Positions 26,382 to 44,638 of a DNA stretch of 64,000 nt are shown piece after piece. The DNA is from Amphimedon queenslandica (taxonomy: Eukaryota > Porifera > Demospongiae > Haplosclerida > Niphatidae): the NCBI RefSeq assembly GCF_000090795.2, contig NW_003546472.1, forward strand, positions 59,869 through 123,868, given 5' to 3'. The stretch's first letter is position 1, and the number at the start of each line of letters is the position of its first letter. The notes beneath the pieces were generated by a model that was not told the DNA's origin, searched no databases, and was given only the letters and a program-made list of their open reading frames with translations. The position numbers and the translations under genes were made by a program.

Positions 26382-29240
26382 TTAGTCTTCACAACTCTTC
26401 TTGCAAAAAAAGAACGAAACAACAGACATAACAGTAAACACAATGCAAGCAATGATGAGGGTTATCAGTCCTGCAATCAGATCAACAGATGAGAACGGGT
26501 ATTCAGTATATGGTTCAGAAGTTATTTCTGAAGTCTTTTGAAGCATGTAGCCCAACGACCATCCAGGAGTGAGACTGTTAAGCTACATGTATGAAGGGAA
26601 GAAAGAGATACATGAAGTATAATGCTGTTATTATTATAATAATTATCATACAGTAGATAAAATATCAGACTAACTTCCATCACAATTCTGATAGACCAGT
26701 CATTGTTAGCAGCATCAAAACCAAGCCCACCTTCAAGGAAATGTAGAATAAGGACTGCATCAACACACCTGTAGACCCTGTATTGATCACTTCCATATCT
26801 TTGAGTCAGCTACATTATTACAAGGAATGAAATGAAAATTTGTACACAGATGCATAATACAGTATACAGTGTAGCCTCTATACACTAGACACTTTAATAC
26901 AAGAAATTTTCTGTTATAAAGAAGTGTCTTTTATTTATTTTATACTGTAAAGAATGCAATTGGTAGGTGTGGCTATACTGTACATGTACAGTACATGTAT
27001 ATATTTCTTACTTCACTCCATGTCAGTGAGCACCTTTCCGAAACATTTGCTGAGAAAGATCCCAGTAGAGTTGAGTTTAGAAAAAAAGTGTTGTACGCTA
27101 ACCCGGTATAATAGAAATTTGAAAAACCCTAAAATAAATAATAATTGATAAAAAAATCTACAACTCCATGCATATACATGTACATGCATTTCCATCTTTT
27201 CTCTCTCTCTTACATAAAATGATCCAGTAGGTCTAGGTACCACATGATTAATAGTCTCTCCATTACTGATATTAACATTGAAGTCCATTGCCACTCCAAT
27301 CAATGCCTGGCATCTTTTGGGGTCACTAGTCCCAGTAATATTATATATCTCAGGTGTACTAGTAGGATCAGCAGGACGCAATCCAGTACTACAATAATGA
27401 TTACCAAAGATAAACGATGACGGCCAATTAGCTGTATATCCAGTGGGAAAACAAGGGAAATCTACTGATTGACTGTAACTAGCATTCTATGCAGAAAAAG
27501 AATGAATAATAGTGAGTATAGGCAGGTATACAATACAACACTATAGGCCAGCGTATTATCAATTTTTAATCAGCATGGGTGATTTGACCTTTTAACGCTT
27601 GCTTTATGCTAAAGTTGAACTAAATTCAACTCTGGCATCAATGTAACGTCAAGACTAGCATAATTATAATTGAAAAAATCCGCCTTAACAAATACTACTA
27701 TAACATTAATATTTTATTACCATCACAGCATAAGCTACTATTCTTCTAAATCCCTCAAAGGTACCATAGCATAGATAACTCCTGCCGTACACATCATACG
27801 AATTACCAAAGAGAGACACAGTTTGCATGTGATCTGATGGGCTAGAGGTTGAAGGGATGAATGCAACTTCAAGGGAGTCACCATCTCCTCCACCCATATC
27901 AAGGGCTCCAACTGTATTACCTGATGTAGCTGGTCCTGAAGGCTATAAAATATATAAATTAATAACATTGCATGATGACATTAGAGTGTATTATAAATGT
28001 GCATAATTGACAAGGAGGTAAGACTCTCCTATAGTAGATTTTGGCAAAATTTGGCCATTAACCCTGTACTATAGTACAGGGACATTGGCTTTATTTTTGA
28101 GCAACTTAAAAAATTAAAAAAAAAATCCAACTTTGATCGGAATGAGCTTAAACTTGCTATACAACATACGATTATGTACATGTATATGTACCAGTATTAG
28201 AAAAAATTATAAAAATGGAAAATTTTCTCCCAGTCAATTTTGAAAAATACCTTGTATAGTGCACGTACACATGTATATGATTATTTTTTATAAAATTTTG
28301 GAGCAACTTTAAAATCCTGTGGAAAAGCCTGGTATGCACAAAATGCAAGTTCAATCACAGTAAGGGAAATTAAATGCCAGTTCAAATCCACGCCCTCTCC
28401 TCTCCCTTATGTTCTCTCTCTTACATAAGATCTTGCTAAGGTTCCTACAATATAGTTTGTTGTTATCCATCTACCAACTGCCTCCTCCTGCCCAGTCAAT
28501 ATCTTTGCGTTTATTTGTGTCTCTGCCTGGTATCTAGTATTGATCTCATTTATTATACTATCAGCAAGTGACCTGTTTTCATGCCTATAAACACACACAA
28601 AAGAAAGTACACATACATATGTATGAGTCAATATATTAAACCATTAAACTTATTACATGTACCTTAATATTCTCATATTAGCACTTGCTCCTAGCCACAT
28701 ATTTACTTTATTGTCGGGAGGATTGTTTAAAAACCCTGGGACATTGTTTAAAACTTCATCAACACAACTTTGAAATGACTCAGCTGCTTCTGATGGAACA
28801 GTGTAGGTATTGATGGGATTACCTGATTATAGTAGTCATGATAACACCATCAAGGAATAAATAGATATCAATGAGGATGCACATTACAGATGCATCAATT
28901 AATTAGTATTATAATACCTGCTGACTTGCATACACTGTTCTGTGATACTACTCCAGTATCTTGGTATAAAGGGAGGTCCCACTGGTAGAGATATATGTCA
29001 GAATGAGAAGATCCAGCATCCATAACAACTGCATACTAAAGGATTGAGTTTCATGAATGATTATAGACAATGATTGATATCTGTAGTTGTATTTTAAAAC
29101 TATACCTGTTCATTGTATTTGGTCGATTGAGAATACACAATAGGCAGGACAATTATATCAATCAAGCAAGCAATAGCAAAGCAAAGAAAGACCACAGCTA
29201 ATATGCTGTAAACAATGACACTATTCCCAGAGCCCGCCAT
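26382..29240 (-). CDS. ENTPD: Ecto-nucleoside triphosphate diphosphohydrolase (CD39/ENTPD type)
   Basis: Cell-surface enzyme that hydrolyses extracellular ATP/ADP to AMP. Nine exons: 29105-29240 (start; helix IVYSILAVVFLCFAIACLI), about 28917-29036, 28665-28823, 28427-28586, 27720-27942, 27210-27486, 27012-27128, about 26680-26810 and 26382-26583. Apyrase conserved regions in order: ACR1 VVMDAGSSHSDIYLYQW; ACR2 WLGASANMRILR; ACR3 ILTGQEEAVGRWITTNY, which keeps the catalytic glutamate; ACR4 ALDMGGGDGDSLEVAF, which departs from the usual DLGGASTQ; ACR5 PGWSLGYML. A second helix near the C-terminus (LIAGLITLIIACIVFTVM) and a short KKSCED tail give the two-helix topology of ENTPD1/2/3/8. Many cysteines suit an ectodomain. 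An in-frame ATG at 29282 is an alternative start. It lies between the inverted MFSD2 copies. Confidence 0.9.
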
Positions 29241-29441
29241 TACAGTTAAGAGGGTGAAACCAAGACTGACGAAAGAGGGCAATGGCTATCATTAAAAGAG
29301 GATAAAAGGGGGATAAAAGAAATTTAAGACTGCTCAAAGTATGAATAAAAGAAGATATCACACCACAATATTTATAACATAAAACATAGCCTTAGTGCAG
29401 TGTAAGCTTACACATAACGCCCCATTCTGTGATAAACTTTT

Positions 29442-29961
29442 GGAAGTGGATATTGGTCCGGCAATCCCAACCCTACGACCCCGGAGGCTAAGATGTACGA
29501 GAGGGTGCTCTAAAAACTAAACACTAAACCCCAATCCCAACCCTACGACCCCGGAGGCTAAGATGTACGAGAGGGTGCTCTAAAAACTAAACACTAAACC
29601 CCAATCCCAACCCTACGACCCCGGAGGCTAAGATGTACGAGAGAGTGTTTATTTAAAAAAAAAAAAAGTAAAAAAAGTGAAAAAAAAAAGAAAAAAAAAT
29701 CAAACATTTCAGCAGAGTTTTAGTCAATAGTCCCGACAGGATTCGAACTGCTGACCCCATCCGTGCAATCCAGACCAGCCTCTCCACTACACCACCGCAA
29801 CCCTGCTGCATCAACGTTGCAGATTGTCGTATTTATACTTGATATCTGTATATAAAATCGTGTATTAGTATACTGGGGCGAAGCCCCAGTATACTATATA
29901 GGGACTGCCGGACCAATAGCCGCGCAGTAGGCGTCCGGCTGCCGGACCAATATCCACTTCC
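29442..29961. mobile_element. 520-bp TIR element with 9-bp target duplication, carrying a tRNA-like sequence
   Basis: Terminal inverted repeats of 22 bp start GGAAGTGGATATTGGTCCGG. TAAACTTTT is duplicated at 29433-29441 and 29962-29970. Inside: about 2.5 copies of a 70-bp unit (copies start near 29462, 29532, 29602; each contains CCCTACGACCCCGGAGGC), a poly-A tract, a tRNA-like segment on the minus strand and a perfect hairpin at about 29868-29896 (TATACTGGGGC/GCCCCAGTATA). No protein coding. A 9-bp duplication is common for Mutator-like elements; superfamily not assigned. Confidence 0.75.
29730..29811 (-). other. tRNA-like sequence (box A and box B), not a clean tRNA
   Basis: On the minus strand a box A-like TGGTGTAGTGG is followed about 40 bases later by CAGTTCGAATCCTG, a good box B/T-arm. 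The outer ends GTTGCGG and TCGGGAC pair at six of seven positions allowing G-U. The anticodon loop is not standard (no U at position 33), so a functional tRNA is doubtful. Downstream on the same strand are long T runs that could terminate Pol III. Best read as a tRNA-derived SINE fragment or pseudo-tRNA. Confidence 0.55.
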
Positions 29962-30181
29962 TAAACTTTTTCCCAGGTCCAGTGATCCAGTCCAGTACAC
30001 CTTTGACCTTCTTGGCGGACATTCCCGTAAGACTCCGTAAACTAGAGCTAGATTTCCATCGTTGGCTGGGGCTACATGTATTTCAAGAGTTCTCGCAGAA
30101 GCTATGTCCCTCAGAAAAAAGAGAGAGAAGTATGCAGACTCACTTAGATTTTATATTTTCTTGACTCAGTCATTAGATTTA

Positions 30182-33100
30182 ATGCCTGATGACTTAGCAA
30201 CTCAAGTAGAGCGATCTAATGAGAAGCTTCCACTGTGGAGGAAACTAGGCTATGCTGTGGGCTCTATGCCATATGCAATGTGCAATACTGTGATTGGCTT
30301 TTACTTCACCTATTTTCTGCTTGAAGCAGCTCTGGTTAGTTCAGAGCGGAATGTTGAGGGGCAGAGAAAATACCTTTCGAAAGTGGGGGCAGGGCTGACT
30401 GAGCATATACCGTATATATAGCTCCTAATTTTTGTCAGTCAAAAATTTTGTCAAAATCTTAATTTCTTGCTAAAATTATTTTTTGTCAATAAAATTTTCA
30501 TCATTTTTGTTATTAATCCACATACTACCCACGTGGAACAAAAATTTCATCAGTTAAAAATTTTGTCAAGCAAAAGTACCTGATGAATTTGACGAAAATT
30601 TTGACCGACAAAAATTTGGAGCTATACGGTATACATGTAAGACACTATTTGGATATAAATGATATTAATAATTTTTCCTTAGATTTTGGGGGCTTCAGGC
30701 CTTCAGCCCCACCCTTGCTCCCTTGCCTACACCCTTTGATGGATTTATTTATATTTTGTCCCCACTAGGTGGATGCTACATATGCATTGGTAATAATATT
30801 GCTGGGTAGAGTTTGGGATGCCATATCTGATCCTTTATGTGGCTATCTCTGTTCTAGGACTAAGACAAGATTCGGACAATTCAGACCATGGTAAATGAAC
30901 ACATTCATGTACACATAATGACATTCTTATACTTGTGTCTATTTTTAAGGTTGTTGATTTCAGCAGTCCCTGCAGCATTGGTCTACTTTGGTTTGTGGTT
31001 CGTGCCCAATTTTAGCTCAAGTGTATTGACGTTCATTTACTACCTTATCATGTATTTACTGTTCCAGACAATGCTGACTGTAAGTGGAACCAATTAGTTT
31101 ACTGTCACTCTCTACATGTCCACTCTTTTTTCTCATTCTCTCTCTCTTTCATAGTGTGTTCATGTACCATATACTGCACTAACAATGCACATGTCTTACT
31201 CTCAGAAAGAAATAGACTCGGTTACATTTTATAGTAAGCTGTACACCTCCTCCTATTTTCCCTCATCCTGACTGTATTTATCTCAATAGGAGTTGCATTT
31301 GAGACAATTGCTACCTTGCTGGGTGTAACAGTTTACACTATATCGTATGCAATATTTGCACGTGACTCTAGTGAAGACTGTACTGGCACTAAAACAAAGG
31401 ACAGTGATTTGGTACAATGTTGCTATTACTAATCTTTGTACTTTAGCTTCGCTTCTCCTTTTTATGCAGGTGAAAGCATTCAGGTATCATGCATTATTCA
31501 TGAGTGTTCTGATTGTTATAATGTTATTCACTACTTTCTTTACTGTCAAAGAACAAAAAGGTAAAAAGTGATTTAATTGATGTTATAATTTGTGTAGAGA
31601 TGACTGATAAGAAGACAAAGATATCATTGAGAGAAGCAATGAAAGAGACCTGGTGTTTCAAACCATACAGAGAACTATTTTGTATTGAGCTATTCTCTTG
31701 GCTCGCAGTGCAGGTAATGAAAAGGATATTTAATGATTAACGGGTTCCAATCTTAATTACAGTTCGGACAGGGAAATCTTGCATTTTATATCCAATACAA
31801 TTTAGACCTTGGAAATGAGTTACCATATTTTGTATTCTATTTAATGGTAAGTAAAATGATTGGTTAATGACTATAGTTGTTGTATTGACAATGCTTTAGG
31901 TAGTAAACATCATTGTGTTGCCTTTGTGGCAATTGACTTTACGAAAATTTGGAAAAAAGACGACATTTCACATAGCAGCATGGGTGAGTTATTTTATCAA
32001 TGCACATAAAGCAAACGTTATTAATTTCATTTATAGTTTCTGTTGCCGTCTTACCTTTCATTCCTATTCATTGATTATTATCCTCACCTTATTTGGATTG
32101 TTGGATTCATTCATGGTTCCGGCGCTTCAGCAATCTACATGTTACCATGGTAATTGCAAGTTTTACCAGATTCATTTTTAATTGATTAATATTTGTGAAT
32201 AGGTCAATGATTCCTGATGTAGTTGATTATGCATCATTGCATAGTGGGATAAGAAGAGAGGAGTTGTATTACTCATTTTTTGTATTTGGAAATAAATTTA
32301 GTTCAGGGATAACATTAGGACTCTCCACTGGAATATACAAGTATGTTTGGAAACACTTACATATAACTTTTATTTCTATAAGCTACTCTACATTGCAACG
32401 GTTGATGATTAATATTTTAATAGAGAAGATTTGAGCAATTTAATCCTTATTAAATCCAGTTTTGATCAGAATCAGCTAATGTTTTAATACAAGTTTTATT
32501 ACATTTGTGACACGTCCTTGTGCTACATATATATATACTTTCAATTTATAGCCTTTTTTTGAAATGACCCAAATTTTGAAAGAAAGGCAAAGACATGGTT
32601 TCTTCTAAATATTGGCTCCAAAATCATTCGAAATTTTCATTACATTTTCTGATACATATTGATGTCCTTATGCTGTTTAGAAAGTTTGAGCTGATTCCGA
32701 CTTCAATTTTTTGAGTTATGTGCCTACATGTATTATTATTATTAATAGTTTTACAGTTATTTCTCTATCACAGGTTAGCTAATTATAATCAATTGTCTTG
32801 TGAGCAGCCTTGGACTGCAACTTTATTATTCAAACTACTGGTCTCCACTCCTACTGTACTATTCATTGTGGTAACATTAGTGTTTTTATGGAGGTATCCT
32901 ATCACAGAGAAGAAAAGAATTGAAATTAAAAGAAAGCTACTCAGCTTGAGGTATGAATGACTCTTCTGTTTTTGTATTTTTTGTCCTTTTTAATCATTAT
33001 AACTGTATACAAATGTAGTAAAGCCTCTATTATAACAAGCATTCAGGTACCATATAGTGGGAAAATTTGGACAGAATTAAATAGGGTGAATTGCTAAATT

Positions 33101-33591
33101 TTGGTGATTGGCAGATTTTTATTTGGCGAATTTGTGACGATGTGCCATTGAGCATGTGCGTAATGGCTCAAAATGGCAGATTTTTATTTTGGTGAATGGC
33201 TATCAAAATGCCAAATTTACAAAATTTATTTCCCTTCAAAAATCCCTCTCAGACAGTACATTATACTGTGCAAAGGTGTTTTTTATGTGGAGGCTATTTA
33301 TACATTAATGATTGTAATTAGTACACTAGGTACTGTCCGTTATAATAGTGGTGATTACATACATGTATAGAGTCTTTCTTAACAGAGGCTATACTGCATA
33401 TATTATGATCATTATAAATTTCTAATTATAGAAAAGCAATTACAGGTGAATCAGAGAAAGATTATGTTGGACCAGATAGTTCTGGACTCAGTGATCCTGA
33501 GGATGAAAGGAAAGAAGTAGAAACTAGTGGAGAGGAATTATTAACTTCAGCTGATGAAACTGAAAACTCATTCATTCATGATAATAGCTAA
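30182..33591 (+). CDS. MFSD2: MFSD2-like lysophospholipid transporter, copy B
   Basis: Close inverted duplicate of the gene at 21219-25986. Exons: 30182-30334 (MPDDLATQV, LWRKLGYAVGSMPYAM), about 30772-30890 (RVWDAISDPLCGYLCSR), about 30950-31080, 31155-31236 (CVHVPYTALTMHMSY), about 31291-31410 (cysteine-containing loop DSSEDCTGTKTKDSD), 31470-31562, about 31600-31713, 31763-31848, 31901-31983, 32040-32150 (IWIVGFIHGSGASAIYMLPW), about 32203-32341 (SMIPDVVDYASLHSGIRREE), 32774-32952 and 33432-33591 (acidic tail ending SFIHDNS). Helix-II aspartates and the PWSMIPDVVDY motif match MFSD2A. Unlike copy A, the last exon is intact. The acceptor TTGACTCAG just before the ATG suggests a 5' non-coding exon, possibly in 29980-30160. 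Its 3' end is 235 bp from that of the ABCC gene (tail-to-tail). Confidence 0.9.
30410..30629. mobile_element. MITE with CCGTATA ends
   Basis: 220 bp flanked by TA. The left end CCGTATATATAGCTCC matches the complement of the right end GGAGCTATACGG. Interior is AT-rich with repeated AAAATTTTGTC blocks in both orientations. It sits in the first intron of MFSD2 copy B. Confidence 0.75.
33050..33257. mobile_element. Degenerate MITE related to 16687-16876
   Basis: Shares the CTAAATTTTGGTGATTGGC, GTGCCATTGAGCATG and GAATGGCTATCAAAA segments with the MITE at 16687. The left end reads CCATATAGTGGG; the right end is diverged. It lies in the last intron of MFSD2 copy B. Confidence 0.6.
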
Positions 33592-33826
33592 CTGTATGTA
33601 CCATAATACTCCTTTGATGTGAATTTTTATTTTTTATAATTATCGTGTCTTATTTTAAAGTTAAGCCTGCAATTGGTTGACTAAAATTTTAAAGGATCGA
33701 GTTAAATTTTAATTTTGCCCTAAGTTTCAAAAAGTTCAATAGTTTTCACTGCTTCAATAATAATAAATTTAGCAGAAATGATAATAATAATATCAGATAC
33801 AAAATAAATAATAAATTAGTACTATG

Positions 33827-40042
<6,216 letters not shown>

Positions 40043-40252
40043 CTGTATGTGATAAAACCAATGTCATAGGATACATTTACATGTATACAAACTATACATG
40101 TATGTACATGTACTTTGTAAAAAAGAGCATCAGTGCAATAATACTCCTACATGTACATGCATTACATGTACATCCTACATGTACCGTATTTCCTTAAATA
40201 AAAGCCCGGGCATCTATTTGCTAAAATGGTATTTGGATCTCGAAAAAATATA

Positions 40253-40461
40253 CCGTACACGTCTTAATTTTCGAGGTGTATTAAATTTTGTTATTTTCGT
40301 GCTCACCTTAAATCCACGAAATTTAAACCACCTCTAATGCCATTCTATTGTATGTAGACTATTGCCAGAACACGAAAATTAGCTCACACGAATATTAACT
40401 TTTGAGCAAATTTCATTAAAAACACGAAATTTTGAACCCTCGAAAATTTGAACGTATACGG
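40253..40461. mobile_element. MITE with CCGTACACG/CCGTATACG ends, nested
   Basis: 209 bp flanked by TA. Left end CCGTACACGTCTTAATTTTC, right end the complement of CCGTATACGTTCAAATTTTC. Interior contains CACGAAA/TTTCGTG pairs. Nested in the 40184-40654 element. Confidence 0.7.
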
Positions 40462-40483
40462 TATAAAAAATAAAAAAAACTTC

Positions 40484-40571
40484 AGCCCAGAGCAGGATTC
40501 GAACCCATAACCTCATGCTTTTGAGATTCTGGAATGTCAGGCATTATCCACAAGACTACTGAGTCACTCCT
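40484..40571 (-). other. tRNA-like sequence with good box B
   Basis: On the minus strand a box A-like TGACTCAGTAGTCTTGTGG is followed by ATGGGTTCGAATCCTGC, an almost ideal box B, then a T-rich run after GGGCTGAAG. Length and spacing fit a tRNA with a long variable arm, but acceptor pairing is poor. Probably a tRNA-derived SINE or pseudo-tRNA. Confidence 0.5.
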
Positions 40572-41105
40572 AGGCTAGAGTTGCATATTTATAGTTTAAT
40601 TCTATTGCTACTTAGGCGTTTATTCGAATGCGGCTTCTATTTAAGGATTTACGGTACATGCATTTCCTAAGATTGTTTTTGCCATCTTGCATGTATGGAT
40701 CACTTTCGTTTCTTCTCACAAAGACTTACATGTACAAGAACAACAGATATTCTCTCTACCTCATATTATAATGCTTCTAAAGAAGTTCTTAGATGGTATA
40801 GTTGCATTTGTTATCTTGCTGTTCAAAAGCTCAAAACTTTGTCCCATTTGTATGCACACACCACATGTATGTCATGCAATAGTCTCGCCCCGCCCCTTCG
40901 CTACCTACAGAGGAAGGGTCTGGAGACACTGCTAGTCTAAACTTGTGTTGGAAAAAAATGACATCACAATGCCCACGTGTTTTCAGCGCGTGATAATCAT
41001 GTGAAGGTTGCCAGGCAACGCTTTACTGACCACGTGTACAGGCGTGCTTCTTGCTGTATTTCAGTCTCCTTTCTGTCAGGCTACTTTCTGTCTTGAAAAG
41101 TCATC

Positions 41106-44100
41106 ATGGACTGCCTCTGTTGTGGAAGTGTTGTCCTTCCTGGTAGTAGGACATTTTTAAGAAAGAAGTATGACGAAAGAAAAGAAATAATGACTGCTCT
41201 GGAGACCAAATATGCCATATCTCACAGTGGCCTTGAAGACCTAGAAAAAATGTTGATAAATGGAGTTGTCTGCAGAGGAAAGTGTTCAGGATTGCTGGCT
41301 AAATATGTGACATTGAAGAAAGATTATTTTTTCACTGAAAGGAAAATTATTGACATTTTTGGAGATCTTGTGGTTAAAAATGGATTTGGATCAGTTATTG
41401 GTGATGGTATTGCAGATGATGCCACTCATAGTTTTGTTACTAGTCATGGCACTCCTAGTAGGAGTACCACTGCATCTCCCGCTCGCATTGCACGGAAGCA
41501 GTTGCAATACACACCTAAAGAACAAAGTACCAAGACTGTAGGAGTGAGTTAGATAACAGATATACAAATTTATATGCATGCATTTATTTCTGAAGGTATT
41601 GACTATTCATAAAGGCAAGCGTCGATTTTCTTGTTTGCCGCCTTCTCTGAGAGGTGTTGGCCAATCTGTTGGAAGAAAGAGTAGAATAGCTATCGTTAAT
41701 AAAGTACTGAAAGATAATAGAATGAAGGCAATGACAATCAGGAAAGTTGGTCAGTTGATACGAAAGGATCTTAAACTATTATGTAAACAGAATTCATCCT
41801 TTTGTGATAAAAGAATAAGTGAAATTGAGCAATTTGATTGGGCTAGAGTTACTTCATGTGTGAGGAATACCGCTCCACTCCTTTTTACTATTCTTGACGA
41901 AGCACTGAATGAATCTGGATTAGAGAAAGAGATAGCTATAGATATGTGCACTTCTATAATGTTGAAGACTCATAGTGAGAGGGCAAGTTTAGTACAACGT
42001 TTGATTTCAGTATTGCTTTTTAGCAGTCATGCCCCTAAGCAGGTTTGTGCTAGATGGTTTAACCGTTAAGTGTTTCGACCATTTGTTATCTTTTTGTCTC
42101 GTCTAGTTGTTTCAACGATTACACAAGATCGGAATTTGTGTGTCTCACAAAAGCACTATTCGGTTAATAGATGAAATGTCTGAAGATTTTGATGGTCCTG
42201 TAAAGGAATGGCGTAGCAAAGTATCAGATTACCTATGGCCTGAGAGGTAAATGAATTAGACTGTCCTATATTTATGACTAATCAACATGAATGTATATTA
42301 CATTGTAGTGTAGTGAACAGTTTTGACACTAATATTGCCAGCAATGATGAAGCAGTGCCTGAGGATACTGAGGTACATGTACATGCATCTAATATCTCCA
42401 TCACCCCTGTAGATGTTGATGACACCTCACGACCATCCCTCTCTCAACAACCTTTCGAAAGCACATCTGTGCCACTGTCACCAGTATTAAGCACAACTAA
42501 CAATTCTCTGAATACTGTTTCGTGTTACTCTGAAGAGCCACAGACATCCAATATTACCATCACTGCTGACCTATCTATTGATTTTGAAGGCCAACCTGTA
42601 CTACTGTCTTCACCTCATTGCTCTGATAACTCCTCTTCAACTGCTTCTGTTGCTCACGCTTCCTCTTATACTATATCCCCACCAAGCTACTCTGAAAAAT
42701 CATCTTCAGACACCTGTACCTCAGAAGAGAACATGGAATGTAATACTCCTCGGCCATGTCACCGCTCTTTCAAACTTGTTGGAGACAATTTGGATAAATA
42801 TGTCAAGCCGCGCCATGAAACCATGGAAAGGCATTCATCTTCACTACATTACTTTCATTCTTTTGCCGTCTTAGATCGATGCGATACATCACATCTTGCT
42901 GACAATCCCTCTCTTTGTGATGCTAGTACTACATGTACATCCCTCTCCAAATCTATTCTGCCTACTGAAAGTGATCGTAGCAGCCTGCTGGATAACTATG
43001 CTATACTGTTTGCTCGAGTAATACAGAGACATATACCATTTTTCAAGAAAAATTGCCCTAAAGTCGTTCGACATATTGACCATTCCTATACATCTGAAAT
43101 GTCAACAAAATCAGTTGTGGTTAGTTAGATTGTTTATAGCATTGTTTAAATTCTTTTAACAGGTTCCTTTAGGAGTATTATTTAAAAATGAAGTCTCACA
43201 TGAAGACATGATTGCCATAATGACACATCTACAGCAATATGTTCCATCACATACCACAGAAGACCAACTGCTCAATCCATTGACAAATGAACATTTCAAA
43301 GTTAGTGTATGATTTATAACTATTCAAATGATTCATGTACATGCATCTTTAGGTGCACATTGATGAGTTCCATCACATACTCTTTGGTGGAGACCAGTTA
43401 ACAGTTGAAAGAGCCACAGGAGGAAAAAAGGAGAGAAGTAATGAATTAAGAGGCATGGAAAGGCTAGAAGGATTAATTCCAGTACAAGAAGACTGGCATG
43501 CAAAGGTTACATTGTTGAAGGTATAATACAGTATTTCTGACAATTACAATACATAATGGACATAAAAAATTATTGTAGGCCATATGGAAGGTGTTATATA
43601 AAACATCATCAGGATCAGACACTGGTACTCTTTATCAGCTAAGAAATTTCCTAATGCGGCGGACTGTAACTAGTGAGATTAAAAGTGATCCAACTGCATG
43701 TGAGGAGTTCTTCCTGCTAATTTTGGAGGCTCACATACTGAGTATAGTCATGAAAGAGTTTCAGCTCGATTCACTCGATGGTGTGCCCAAATCTCCTATT
43801 TTTCAGGAGCAATTTCTGTCTGATGACCGTAATCATAGGCTAAATATACTAATGTCTTCTGTTAGATCTATTGTAGCTGAATATACCTATGACCTAACAA
43901 TTGGAAAAGATGTGAAGGAGAAAGACTGTGTTCTAGCGTATGGAAAAGAGTTGCTGACTCTGGGAATGTTGTACTTAGAATTCATTGATTCAATTAAGGA
44001 GGGAGACGGATTGAGGATTTTGAGGTGCTGGAGATATATGCTATTGGTTTTTAAAGCTACAAACAAGAGGAAATATGCTATTCAAGCAGCCACTCTACTT

Positions 44101-44565
44101 TTCCAGTATGAATTTATTCTTACTGAACGCATGAGGCATCAGCTGATATGGAACCGAACGATAAATACATGTGGTGGAATTGGAAGGAATATTCCTATGG
44201 ATTTTCATTTAGAACATTTGAACAAATATCTCAAATCAGCCATTGGCCACCTCTCATCCAATGTCAGTCAAAATACTATTGATAGACTTGGTAAGTCTCT
44301 TGGCAAGTTGGAACATGTGAAATACAATTTTGACCGTAACACTGGATTGAAACGAGATTCGGGCTATCAAACAAAGCCGTCTCTTAGTAAGGACCTGAAA
44401 CAAGTCTTAGAGGAGCTAAATAAAGTTGGTATTTTTGAAACAGTTGACAAAAGAAGACACAGGAGTTTTCCACGCTTTAAGGGTAACACTGCAGGCACTG
44501 TTGTTGAGAATGAGCTGGAGCCATGGCTAGCAAAGTTACTTACTAAGATAACACAATTTAAATAA
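41106..44565 (+). CDS. Transposase-like protein with DUF6589-type core
   Basis: Exons 41106-41543, 41596-42042, 42107-42246, 42309-43119, 43163-43300, 43353-43520 and 43579-44565 join in phase at every junction to 1042 residues without a stop. The N-terminus has CxxC-type cysteines (MDCLCCGS, later CRGKC). The middle is Ser/Thr-rich. The core reads KLVGDNLDKYVKPRH, SLHYFHSFAVLDR, then VHIDEFHHILFGGDQLT and RLEGLIPVQEDWHAK, followed by a helical C-terminal region. The spaced aspartates in GDN and GGDQ resemble an RNase H-like transposase fold; similar cores occur in proteins labelled DUF6589. Its position between TIRs supports a transposition role. The catalytic assignment is inferred. Confidence 0.75.
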
Positions 44566-44638
44566 ATTATTTCTATTTTCAAATTAAGTTGATCTACATG
44601 TATTGTTAATTATAAGTACAATGATATCTGAATTTAAT

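Larger units (their letters stand above)
40184..40654. mobile_element. 471-bp TA-flanked element containing a MITE and a tRNA-like sequence
   Basis: Left end CCGTATTTCCTTAAATAAAA, right end the complement of CCGTAAATCCTTAAATAGAA, with TA at both flanks. The paralogous segment at about 50190-50205 reads CATG-TA-CATG with no insert, so an empty site is visible. Inside are a second TIR element (40253-40461) and a tRNA-like sequence (40484-40571). Confidence 0.75.

Noticed and set aside
29730-29811. Functional tRNA gene
   Set aside because: Boxes A and B are good, but the anticodon loop is irregular and acceptor pairing incomplete; it also lies inside a TIR element.
40687-40940. Plus-strand frame with CPICM-like cysteines, also in the copy at about 50250-50370
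   Set aside because: Frames differ between the two copies, have stops nearby and no splice or start context; shared only because the DNA is duplicated.
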